A DNA stretch of 64,000 nt. It comes from Paenibacillus farraposensis (lineage in GTDB: Bacteria; Bacillota; Bacilli; Paenibacillales; Paenibacillaceae). Both the position numbers and the translations under genes were made by a program. Shown here piece by piece: positions 17,634 to 25,642 of this stretch. Position 1 is the first letter of the stretch, and each line of letters opens with the position of its first letter. The stretch covers positions 62,001-126,000 of the forward strand of contig NZ_JAFFQR010000112.1 of NCBI RefSeq assembly GCF_020736845.1. The letters are read 5' to 3'. The notes under the pieces are model-generated. The model was not told the DNA's origin. It did no database searches and saw only the letters and a list, made by a program, of their open reading frames with translations.

Positions 17634-18452
17634 TTATCGTTTCAAGTTTACAACTTCCTGAAGCACTTCATCCGAAGTCGTAATGATACGCGAGTTCGCC
17701 TGGAAACCACGCTGAGCCACGATCATTTCGGTAAATTCGCCAGTCAGATCAACGTTGGACATCTCCAGCTGACCAGCGACGATGGCGCCTGTGCCATTTT
17801 CTGTACTGTTTGCTTCCATAGGAGTAACTGCACCTTCTTCACCGGAGTTAACGGTTGCTCGGTACAAGCTCCCCCCGATCTTTTCCAAACCCTCAGGATT
17901 GATGACTTTAGTTACCCCGATTTTAGTTTGATTGTCTACAGTGCCATCTGACAACTGCTGGACAATCGTTCCATCCGGAGAAATAGAAAATGAGGTAGTT
18001 GAAGAGTTCAACTGAATGGGAGCCCCCCCGCTTGAATCTGCGACGAGTAACCCGTCTGATGTAACCAACTGTCGATTTGCGTCAACATGAAAATCTCCAG
18101 CCCGGGTCAAATATGGAACGTCTTGGTCCCCTGTCATTTTGACCAGAAAAAAACCATCACCATTAATTCGCAAGTCCGTTGGATTGTTCGTTGTCATGGC
18201 ACTTCCGGGCAAATGAAGCGTGTCAATTGAGCCTACAGTCGACCCTAATCCAACTTGCTTAGCGTTAGTACCCCCGGTCGCGTCTCCAGGTGCACTAGCC
18301 CCCTTACTTGTTTGACTCAAAATATCCTTGAACATCACCCGGCTGGACTTGAAGCCTGTTGTATTTACGTTAGCAATATTGTTACCGATAACGTCCAGCT
18401 TCGTTTGGAAGCCCTTCATGCCCGATACACCTGAATACATTGATCTCAACAT
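17634..18452 (-). CDS. flgE: Flagellar hook protein FlgE (FlgE/F/G family)
   Basis: This 272-residue rod/hook-family protein has the N-terminal signature MLRSMYSGVSGMKGFQTKLD with the ANVNTTGFKSSRV segment, a central NGDGFFLV stretch, and the C-terminal D0 helix (QLEMSNVDLTGEFTEMIVAQRGFQANSRI shortened). Bacillales annotate the gene at this operon position as flgE (hook), although the short length, close to B. subtilis FlgE (about 264), also resembles FlgG. Its place after flgD, the hook cap gene, supports hook. An AGGAGG site precedes the ATG by about 11 bases. Confidence 0.88.
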   Translation of the reverse strand: MLRSMYSGVSGMKGFQTKLDVIGNNIANVNTTGFKSSRVMFKDILSQTSKGASAPGDATGGTNAKQVGLGSTVGSIDTLHLPGSAMTTNNPTDLRINGDGFFLVKMTGDQDVPYLTRAGDFHVDANRQLVTSDGLLVADSSGGAPIQLNSSTTSFSISPDGTIVQQLSDGTVDNQTKIGVTKVINPEGLEKIGGSLYRATVNSGEEGAVTPMEANSTENGTGAIVAGQLEMSNVDLTGEFTEMIVAQRGFQANSRIITTSDEVLQEVVNLKR

Positions 18453-18558
18453 TGAGTATAAATCCTCCTCTGTTTGGTTGCTTCGTTGAACCGCATCAGT
18501 CGATCCGCGGCTTTTTCATGGCTTTCCTGTTCGGGCCAGCCACTTCGTATATGTTTTT

Positions 18559-18939
18559 TTATGAAATAATTACGGCACTGTCGATCTGCGTAAATACATT
18601 ATCCTCCATGGATTGCTTATCCATTGCAGTAACTACTGTCCGGTTAGGTACACTTACAATCAACGCCATATCCTGCATTAAAATCAAAGATTCCTTGGCA
18701 CCTTTGGCAGCCGCTTTATCGACAGCGGAGTTGATCTTCTCCATCTGGTCACTTCTCAACTCTATTCCGCGCTGCTCCAGCCGCTTGACTGCATGATTGC
18801 TCAGCTTGAGTACCTGTTCCTGCAGCACCTGATCGAATGGTTTGACATCCTTCGACACTGAAGTTGTCCGGTTCTGCGAGATTGCTGTCGGAGGAACATT
18901 GGCGGGAAAAAGACGTCCAACCGTTATTTTGCCATTCAT
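18559..18939 (-). CDS. Conserved flagellar operon protein (TIGR02530 type), function unknown
   Basis: The 126-residue product matches my recollection of the conserved flagellar operon protein family that lies between flgD and flgE in many Firmicutes and has no assigned role. The conserved part starts at about residue 35 (PFDQVLQEQVLKLSNHAVKR) and ends in a beta-rich region (LILMQDMALIVSVPNRTVVTA). There is no membrane segment or signal peptide. The motif LKLSNHAVKRLEQRGI resembles helices of export-related or cap-related proteins. The ATG overlaps the flgD stop by 4 bases, so it is coupled to the hook cap protein. Confidence 0.85.
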   Translation of the reverse strand: MNGKITVGRLFPANVPPTAISQNRTTSVSKDVKPFDQVLQEQVLKLSNHAVKRLEQRGIELRSDQMEKINSAVDKAAAKGAKESLILMQDMALIVSVPNRTVVTAMDKQSMEDNVFTQIDSAVIIS

Positions 18940-19469
18940 GAATTCTCACCGCTTCTAGTAGAGGAAGAAGGCGTAGTATCTGACGTTTTTGTTGCGGAAG
19001 CCGCTGAGTTAGCCTGGCTTACCGATGTAACATCTTTTAATGCTACCTCGGACGCTCCCATTTTGGCATACTGCACACCGTCGCGAATAACGATGGAATC
19101 TACGATTCCACTTTTTGTCGTACCTGCGGCTGCTTCGCCTGTCAGTGGGTCTTTTTTACCTGCCTCAATCCAGCTCACTTCTTTTCCTATCAATCCGGAA
19201 GCTGTACCCAAAGACTGTCCCAATGCATTCAACTGCGTAGAAATGTTCATCAGTTGTTCTACCGAAGAAAACTGGGCCATTTGAGCGATAAATTCTTTAT
19301 CCTCCAACGGCTGCATCGGGTCCTGATTTTGCAGCTGGGTGATCAGGATTTTCAAGAATTCATCCTTCCCCATCGTTTTGGTACCCTTGGCACTGGCAGT
19401 TTTGACATTATTCACATTGTAATTCGGCCAGACGTTAGTGGTGGATACATTGTTGTCTGTCGTTGCCAC
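18936..19469 (-). CDS. flgD: Flagellar hook assembly (cap) protein FlgD, GTG start
   Basis: FlgD caps the growing hook and is itself exported. The 177-residue protein has the FlgD N-terminal signature TMGKDEFLKILITQLQNQDP, then PLEDKEFIAQMAQFSSVEQL, and a short C-terminal part ending in a Ser/Thr-rich tail; the Fn3/tudor-like C-terminal domain of long FlgD proteins is missing, as in Bacillus. I prefer GTG at 19469, about 7 bases after GAGGTGAG, to the ATG at 19487, which lies inside that ribosome binding site. It follows fliK closely. Confidence 0.9.
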   Translation of the reverse strand: MATTDNNVSTTNVWPNYNVNNVKTASAKGTKTMGKDEFLKILITQLQNQDPMQPLEDKEFIAQMAQFSSVEQLMNISTQLNALGQSLGTASGLIGKEVSWIEAGKKDPLTGEAAAGTTKSGIVDSIVIRDGVQYAKMGASEVALKDVTSVSQANSAASATKTSDTTPSSSTRSGENS

Positions 19470-19489
19470 CTGTGTTCTCACCTCCATCG

Positions 19490-20974
19490 TTACGCTTGTG
19501 CTGTAAAGGAGCCTGTTGGGTTCACATCATCTGCGCGTTGTTCTGCTGTCCAGTTGCGCAGTTCTTCTGCCATTTCAGCTACCTTCAAAGCATCCTCGCT
19601 CTCTTCTCTGCCTCGGGCTTTGGAACGCTGGTTCGATTGCTGCTGCTGATTACTGCCGGAGCCGCGGCCATCCTGATACATATGGGAAGAAAGCGATTCA
19701 TTTTGCGTTACTTCCACCTTATCCACCTGGATTCCCTGGCTTTGCAGGCTGGCACGAAGCTGTGACATTTGCTGTTCCAGCAAATCCTTCGCACCGCGAT
19801 GTTCGGTCATAAACTGAGCAACCAGATGACCGTTCTGCATCGTCAGCTTAACCTCCAGCTGGCCCAGATGCTCTGGACGAAGCATGATCGTCGCTTCCGA
19901 TAAACCGGTATGCTTGACAATATCAAGCTTCTGCACTACAAATTCCGTCATTTCCTTGGCAAATTGTCGGACATGCACAACAGGTTGAGCCGGAGCCGAA
20001 GGTACTGTTCCTTGAGTCTGTACCGAAAGCTGTCCTGCAGTCGTAATCATCGGAGCCGGATTGTCAGATGCTGCCGGATCCGTTTGTTCAGCTGCAGTTT
20101 GTTCAGCTGCATCTACGAATGTAGCGGTTTCATCCGCGGCAGTCGCCTTCACTGCGGATTGAACATGCAGATTAGTCGCCGAACGCTGTCCTTCTGAGCC
20201 TTGTTGGCTTGTTCCGCCTTGACTCGTTTGCTGCTCAGGAGCAACAGCCTGTTTGTCTGTCGAAGCTACAGCTAACGTCTGAGTGCCGTTTGTCCGATTC
20301 GCAGCAGGCTGAGCCGTTTTTGAATCTCCGCCATCAGCTAGCTCCACTGCTTTCATGACACCCGCCCACTGCTCATCGGAAATAGCGCCAGTATCAGCCG
20401 TTACGCTTTGAAGCGATTGTAGCAGCTGTGTCACCTGGGATTTTTGTTCTCCCGAGGCCTGCTCTGCTACATTGGCAAGCTGTGACAAAGCGTCCTGTAA
20501 TGCAAATCGAAGCGTAGCCGGATTCGCCGCCAAAGCTGTTAAACCTGTTGCCGCTGTCGTTGCTCCATCGACTGTCTGCCCATCGGTTCCACCGCCTTGC
20601 AAAAACTGCTGAACTTGGTGAATCCATGATTGCAATGCAGCAAGCAGGGCAGGATCGGCAGCGATCTGATCATCCAGCTGCTCAAGATTTTGCAGCAAAG
20701 GCGCCAATGTCTCGACAAGCGGCTCGGTTGGAACTTCGCTAGATTCACCAGCTGCAATAAGCGGAAGCACCATTACTAACGGGGTAGGGGTTGGGGTAGC
20801 ATTAGCATCTGCGCTGGTTGAGCCCGTTTGTCCGCCTGTCATCATTTGCGTAAGTGTCTGATTAAAAACACCGTTAGCTGCTTCAGCAGCCGCTGTATTT
20901 GTCGTTGATGCTGTCGTCGCACTGCCAGCTGTTTGACCTGAACTAAGTGATAAACTTTGAGAAATAAGGGTCAT
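19490..20974 (-). CDS. fliK: Flagellar hook-length control protein FliK
   Basis: FliK measures hook length and triggers the FlhB specificity switch. The 494-residue protein has a long, poorly conserved, Ala/Thr/Gln-rich N-terminal part and a C-terminal hook-length control domain at about 340-440, with EATIMLRPEHLGQLEVKLTM and LRASLQSQGIQVDKVEV. The tail is rich in Gln, Ser and Arg. It lies between motE and flgD. A second, separate FliK-like protein (YlqG) is encoded at 43110-45239. Confidence 0.93.
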   Translation of the reverse strand: MTLISQSLSLSSGQTAGSATTASTTNTAAAEAANGVFNQTLTQMMTGGQTGSTSADANATPTPTPLVMVLPLIAAGESSEVPTEPLVETLAPLLQNLEQLDDQIAADPALLAALQSWIHQVQQFLQGGGTDGQTVDGATTAATGLTALAANPATLRFALQDALSQLANVAEQASGEQKSQVTQLLQSLQSVTADTGAISDEQWAGVMKAVELADGGDSKTAQPAANRTNGTQTLAVASTDKQAVAPEQQTSQGGTSQQGSEGQRSATNLHVQSAVKATAADETATFVDAAEQTAAEQTDPAASDNPAPMITTAGQLSVQTQGTVPSAPAQPVVHVRQFAKEMTEFVVQKLDIVKHTGLSEATIMLRPEHLGQLEVKLTMQNGHLVAQFMTEHRGAKDLLEQQMSQLRASLQSQGIQVDKVEVTQNESLSSHMYQDGRGSGSNQQQQSNQRSKARGREESEDALKVAEMAEELRNWTAEQRADDVNPTGSFTAQA

Positions 20975-20994
20975 TTAAGTTTCACCTCCCTTCA

Positions 20995-21978
20995 TTACTT
21001 ACTGCCCATCAGCTTGTTCAAAATTTTTGCGGTCTGACCCGCATCTTTGGCAGACATATTTTGCAGTAAAGAAGCACGTGTGGAATCATCTACTGTGTTT
21101 AATATGTTCAGTGCCTTGTCCGGGCTGATTTTGTAGGTTTGTAAAATAAGCTCGGCACCGCTTTTCTTGTCCATGGAAGCAAATGTACTGCTGATTTGAG
21201 TATTTTGCAGGCTTTTACTCGTTGTTCCTGCTGTGCTAGCCTGATCCTTTTTCAGACGAGATTGCAATGCCGCTACTGACAAGTCCGTCGATGGCGTTAC
21301 GTTTTTCAGAGCCATTGTAATATCGGCTGCCTTTTTAGTATCCATCTTTTGCAGGATTTTCGCACTGTTTGCAGGGTCCATATAGCTTAAGAGCTGTACG
21401 GTTTCTTCCGTAGTCAGGTTTTCCATAATGGGTGCCGCTTTGCTGGCTGTCATTCCTTCATACATGGAAGAAAGTTCTTTCGCCTGCTTTACATAAGGAT
21501 CTTCAGTCGTTGTTCCATCTGCAGATTGGGTACCTGTCTGTCCCTGCTGCCCCGTCTGCGGCTGCTGTGTCTGCCCCGTCTGCAGCGTATTGACCTGATT
21601 CTGTAGCTCTGCAACCTTTTTATCCTGGGCCGTCTTGGCCTCAGCAGCCTTTTTGAGCTCCTCTGTCTGTTTTGCCAAATCTGTCTTTAATTGCTCAATC
21701 GTTGCTTCAGAACTTTTAGACTGGGCCTTCTGATCCGCCTCTTTCATCTGATCGGCTTTATCTTTCGATTCAGGAATCCAATTTTTCACAACCGGGATTT
21801 TGCTCCCTAATGAAATCATTTCACTTCTGAAATCCATGTTGAAGAGTGTAAGCAGGACTCCGACCAGAACGATTGTGAACACAATCGGGATCAGGAAAAA
21901 CATAAACCGTTCAAAGCCGCCGCCTGACTCTTTTTCTAAATCCATATCCAGTTCATTATCTGCTAACTTCTGTGCCAT
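20995..21978 (-). CDS. motE: MotE/YlxF-like magnesium transporter N-domain protein, flagellar operon
   Basis: The 327-residue protein has a cytoplasmic N-terminus, one membrane helix at about 26-47, a coiled coil at about 85-135, a Gln/Thr/Gly-rich linker (about 135-160), and an MgtE-N-like helical repeat domain from about 168 (SMYEGMTASKAAPIMENL, LLSYMDPANSAKILQKMD). This layout matches B. subtilis YlxF and the MotE/MotK group between fliJ and fliK. Proposed roles are chaperoning or stabilising stator proteins; the exact function is not settled. The gene symbol is by family and position. Confidence 0.82.
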   Translation of the reverse strand: MAQKLADNELDMDLEKESGGGFERFMFFLIPIVFTIVLVGVLLTLFNMDFRSEMISLGSKIPVVKNWIPESKDKADQMKEADQKAQSKSSEATIEQLKTDLAKQTEELKKAAEAKTAQDKKVAELQNQVNTLQTGQTQQPQTGQQGQTGTQSADGTTTEDPYVKQAKELSSMYEGMTASKAAPIMENLTTEETVQLLSYMDPANSAKILQKMDTKKAADITMALKNVTPSTDLSVAALQSRLKKDQASTAGTTSKSLQNTQISSTFASMDKKSGAELILQTYKISPDKALNILNTVDDSTRASLLQNMSAKDAGQTAKILNKLMGSK

Positions 21979-22025
21979 CGTCTTCCTCCTCAGGCAGCTG
22001 ATATGCGTATCCTATGACTTTCCGC

Positions 22026-22469
22026 TTACCGGGCTCTCATGGCAAATCGCACGGAAGCCATTTCATCCAGCTCGTTCTGCTCGTGCAGGAGCATTTCCTG
22101 TTGGAATTTCACGTTGGCCTTCTCTCTTGCTTTCAGCCAAACTTGTTCATCCAGCATTTTATCGGTCAAAACGGTTTGTTTGTTTTGCACATTTTGCTGC
22201 GCATATTGAACATCTTTATGCTTGCGTGTAATACATTGGTCCAGATGATTAACATACGCTTGTAATTCCTGAATGGTAGAGAGTGAAGCGCAAGATTCGG
22301 CAGCCTTTTGAATGGCTGTTATGACCCGATTCCTTTCGCCAACAAGCTGTATCAATGTCTGCTCTTCAGCCTGCAATTGTCCAACAGCACTGGAAAGCAT
22401 CCACTCGGCCTGTGATTTTTCGTTCGTTTTCAAGTCTACAACTTTCTGAAAGGAATACTGAAATCTCAT
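22026..22469 (-). CDS. fliJ: Flagellar export chaperone FliJ
   Basis: FliJ is the small coiled-coil stalk of the FliH-FliI ATPase ring and escorts export chaperones. The 147-residue protein is almost entirely helical and charged, starting MRFQYSFQKVVDLKTNEKSQ, the typical FliJ opening. It lies 10 bases after fliI, as in most flagellar operons. Low sequence conservation is normal for this family; position and helical content carry the call. Confidence 0.9.
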   Translation of the reverse strand: MRFQYSFQKVVDLKTNEKSQAEWMLSSAVGQLQAEEQTLIQLVGERNRVITAIQKAAESCASLSTIQELQAYVNHLDQCITRKHKDVQYAQQNVQNKQTVLTDKMLDEQVWLKAREKANVKFQQEMLLHEQNELDEMASVRFAMRAR

Positions 22470-22479
22470 CGTTCAACCT

Positions 22480-23799
22480 TCATCTCCTCGTAAATTCAGA
22501 AATCAAACGTTCCCGTACCTCATCCAGCTCCGTCTTTTCATCTGTTCGTTGTCTGGTAAAATCCCATATATCCCGTATGCGCTCTATAGATTCGTCAATT
22601 TCTGCATTTGACCCCTGCTGATAGGCCCCGATGTTAATCAGGTCCTCCGAATCTTTGTAAATGGCCATCAAGCGCTTGATGTTCTCAGCTGCTTCAGTCT
22701 GATCCCGTGGTGCAATGTCCTTCATGACCCGGCTAATGCTCGCTAACACATCAATTGCGGGAAAATGCCCTTTGTTCGCAATCCCCCGGTTCAATACAAT
22801 GTGTCCATCCAAAATACCTCGCACCGCATCTGCTATAGGCTCGTTCATGTCATCACCATCAACCAGCACTGTATAAAATGCGGTTATGGAGCCAGTAGGC
22901 CCGGTCCCTGCCCGCTCCAGGAGCTTCGGAAGACTGGCAAATACGGAAGGGGTATACCCTCTCATTGCCGGCGGCTCTCCGATGGCCAGTCCTACTTCAC
23001 GCTGTGCCATGGCATACCGGGTAACGGAGTCCATCATCAGCATGACGTTCAACCCGCGGTCCCGAAAATACTCTGCGATCGTCGTCGCAATGAGCGCACC
23101 CTTAATGCGGATCAATGCAGGCTGGTCGGAGGTAGCCACGATAACTACAGAACGCTCGAGTCCCTCCGGACCCAGGTCCCGCTCGATAAAGTCCAGCACC
23201 TCGCGTCCCCGTTCTCCGATGAGCGCAATTACGTTCACATCGGCTTCCGTATTGCGGGCAATCATGCCCATCAGCGTACTCTTGCCTACACCGGAGCCTG
23301 CAAAAATACCGACCCGTTGTCCTTTGCCGATGGTAAGCAATCCGTCAATAGCCCGTACCCCGATACTGATCGGCTCCTGCACACGCGGACGATTCAGCGG
23401 ATTGGAAGGAATATTGAAGGTCGAATACCTTGCCATTCTTGATGGAATCAACGAGCCATCCAGCGGCTGGCCCAGACCATCCAGTACTTTGCCTAACAGC
23501 TCTGAGCCGACCTGAACATTTAATGGCTTCCCTGTCCCCACAACATCACAGCCGGGGCCAATGGACTGTAGTTCCCCAAGCGGCATCAGAAGCACTTTGT
23601 TGTCTCTGAAGCCTACAACCTCCGCTTGCAGCGGCTTGGCCGTTTTGCCTGGATAAATGTAGCAAACGTCCCCGATGCTGGCGTCTGGACCTTCCGATTC
23701 CACCATCAAACCGATAACCTGTGTAACCTTGCCGTTTATCCGAACCGGGTCCAGCTGTCGCAAATGATCCATGTAGCGCTGTGTATTAAGCCCCTTCAT
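22480..23799 (-). CDS. fliI: Flagellum-specific ATPase FliI
   Basis: FliI energises export at the base of the flagellum. The 439-residue protein is F1-beta-like: Walker A GIFAGSGVGKSTLMG in the middle, Walker B LMMDSVTRYAMAQREVGLA and the family motif GEPPAMRGYTPSVFA. The start is ATG at 23799, 7 bases after GAGGAG; two in-frame ATGs further upstream lie inside the fliH coding end and lack a site. That start gives 439 residues, close to the 438 of B. subtilis FliI. It overlaps the end of fliH by 14 bases. Confidence 0.96.
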   Translation of the reverse strand: MKGLNTQRYMDHLRQLDPVRINGKVTQVIGLMVESEGPDASIGDVCYIYPGKTAKPLQAEVVGFRDNKVLLMPLGELQSIGPGCDVVGTGKPLNVQVGSELLGKVLDGLGQPLDGSLIPSRMARYSTFNIPSNPLNRPRVQEPISIGVRAIDGLLTIGKGQRVGIFAGSGVGKSTLMGMIARNTEADVNVIALIGERGREVLDFIERDLGPEGLERSVVIVATSDQPALIRIKGALIATTIAEYFRDRGLNVMLMMDSVTRYAMAQREVGLAIGEPPAMRGYTPSVFASLPKLLERAGTGPTGSITAFYTVLVDGDDMNEPIADAVRGILDGHIVLNRGIANKGHFPAIDVLASISRVMKDIAPRDQTEAAENIKRLMAIYKDSEDLINIGAYQQGSNAEIDESIERIRDIWDFTRQRTDEKTELDEVRERLISEFTRR

Positions 23800-24622
23800 G
23801 TCTTCGCTCCTCATTCTCATGTGCCAGACGCAGCAGTTCTTTTTTGATTTCCGTCAGTTGTGTATCAATCCGTGCATCCACGCTTCCAAAGGAAGAGCGG
23901 ATAACACATCCGCGATCCTTCACGGTGCCATCAGGGATGATTTGCAGCTCTGCCTGTGAATCGACAGCCAGTGACAATTCTTCGCGCGCGCCTTGTACAA
24001 ATGCAAAATGCTGTGGCGACACACATAATGTAATCGTTCCCTTTTCCCGCTTACGAGCCAGATTTTTGCGAATAAGCTCAATTGTATATTCCGGCTCAAG
24101 ACTAAGCTGCTTTTCAATGATTTTCTCAGCAATTGCGCTGCTCAGCTCGACCAAAAACGGCTCAGCCTCCTGAATAAGCTGTTCTTTAATATCATAGGCC
24201 TGACGCAGAATTTCCTGTGCTTCCTCCATCATCTGCTCCGATTTGGTCTGGAGCTCGGCCTCAGCCAATTTTTGGCCTTCTTCATAGCCTTGCTGGAACC
24301 CGTCAGCTTTTAACGACTCGGTTAACTGATCGTCGTTTTCCCGTCGCTCCTGCCACCAGGCTTCAATCTGCTGCTGTGCTTCCTGGAGCATCCGCTCGGC
24401 TTCTTCAGCGGCCTCACGAACCTGCCGCTCCGCAAAATCTTTGGCATCATTCAGCATTTCATCCCGGAGTCGCTCTGCCTCATGGTCTCGTTGGGGCTCC
24501 GGCTCCGTAAATTCCGTGTTGACCTCTTCGTCCGTCGTTTCCGGTTCATACGTATGCGCCACATCAATGGTTTTCAAAGCTCCAACAGGCACATATTGGA
24601 AAGATTTGATCAAGTTAGACAA
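23786..24622 (-). CDS. fliH: Flagellar export ATPase regulator FliH, TTG start
   Basis: FliH is the peripheral stalk that links FliI to the C-ring and to FlhA. The 278-residue protein begins MSNLIKSFQYV when read from TTG at 24622, which lies 9 bases after GGAGGAG and overlaps the fliG stop by 8 bases. A long acidic, Glu/Arg/Gln-rich helical region (about 50-150) is followed by the V-ATPase subunit E-like C-terminal domain with IAEKIIEKQLSLEPEYTIEL. Both neighbours overlap, so fliG-fliH-fliI are translationally coupled. Confidence 0.9.
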   Translation of the reverse strand: MSNLIKSFQYVPVGALKTIDVAHTYEPETTDEEVNTEFTEPEPQRDHEAERLRDEMLNDAKDFAERQVREAAEEAERMLQEAQQQIEAWWQERRENDDQLTESLKADGFQQGYEEGQKLAEAELQTKSEQMMEEAQEILRQAYDIKEQLIQEAEPFLVELSSAIAEKIIEKQLSLEPEYTIELIRKNLARKREKGTITLCVSPQHFAFVQGAREELSLAVDSQAELQIIPDGTVKDRGCVIRSSFGSVDARIDTQLTEIKKELLRLAHENEERRHEGA

Positions 24623-25631
24623 TGATGTCATCTCCTCCGCCACGTGCGATTATAATCTCACCGGCCTCTTCCAATCTCCGGATCGTCGCTACGATACGTG
24701 TCTGTGCTTCTTCCACATCACGCAGCCGCACCGGTCCCATGTACTCCATTTCCTCTTTGAAGGTCTCTGCCATACGTTTCGACATATTCCGGAAAATTAC
24801 ATCGCGTACTTCCTCGCTGGACACTTTAAGCGCCAATTGCAAATCCGAATTGTCGATATCGCGAATAATGCGCTGGATGGAACGATTGTCGATATTGACA
24901 ATATCCTCGAATACAAACATTCTCTTTTTAATTTCCTCAGCCAGTTCAGGGTCCTGAATTTCAAGCGAGTCGAGAATAGTACGCTCGGTTCCGCGGTCTA
25001 CGCCGTTCAGAATCTGAACAATCGACTCGATACCGCCTGCATTTGTATAATCTTGTGTTACGGTTGCCGACAGCTTCTGCTCCAGCACACGTTCCACTTG
25101 TGAAATGACTTCCGGGGATGTGCTGTCCATGACAGCAACACGCCGGGCCACATCTGCCTGCTTCTCCTGAGGCAGGGACGACAGAATGGTCGACGCCTGC
25201 TCGAATTGCAGGTACGAAAGCACGAGCGCAATCGTCTGCGGATTCTCATTTTGGATAAAGTTCAAAATCTGGTTTGGATCAGCCTTGCGGGCAAAATCGA
25301 ATGGTCTTACCTGCAGCGTTGCCGTCAGGCGGTTAATAACTTCAACCGCTTTTTGTGATCCAAGCGCTTTTTCCAGTATTTCTTTCGCGTAGTTGATACC
25401 ACCTTGGGAAATGTACTCCTGAGCCAGACAAATTTGATGAAACTCGGCCATAATGGAGTCTTTTTCCGCGGCATCGACCTTCCGTACATTGGCAATTTCC
25501 AATGTAAGTTGCTCGATCTCATCATCACGCAAATGTTTGAATATTTGAGCAGATACTTCTGGTCCCATTGTAATTAGAAGAATAGCTGCTTTCTGTCTTC
25601 CCGTTAAACTTTGACCGCTTCCCTTTGCCAA
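24615..25631 (-). CDS. fliG: Flagellar motor switch protein FliG, TTG start
   Basis: FliG is the torque-generating rotor protein. The 338-residue product from TTG at 25631 (6 bases after AGAGGTG) reads MAKGSGQSLTGRQKAAILLI at the start, aligning with B. subtilis FliG (338 residues). It has the N-terminal FliF-binding domain, the middle domain with the EHPQ-like motif NENPQTIALVLSYL, and the C-terminal domain whose charged ridge (MFVFEDIVNIDNRSIQRIIR) meets the stator. The longer frame to GTG at 25640 is not supported by a ribosome binding site. Confidence 0.96.
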   Translation of the reverse strand: MAKGSGQSLTGRQKAAILLITMGPEVSAQIFKHLRDDEIEQLTLEIANVRKVDAAEKDSIMAEFHQICLAQEYISQGGINYAKEILEKALGSQKAVEVINRLTATLQVRPFDFARKADPNQILNFIQNENPQTIALVLSYLQFEQASTILSSLPQEKQADVARRVAVMDSTSPEVISQVERVLEQKLSATVTQDYTNAGGIESIVQILNGVDRGTERTILDSLEIQDPELAEEIKKRMFVFEDIVNIDNRSIQRIIRDIDNSDLQLALKVSSEEVRDVIFRNMSKRMAETFKEEMEYMGPVRLRDVEEAQTRIVATIRRLEEAGEIIIARGGGDDIIV

Positions 25632-25642
25632 TGAATTCACCT

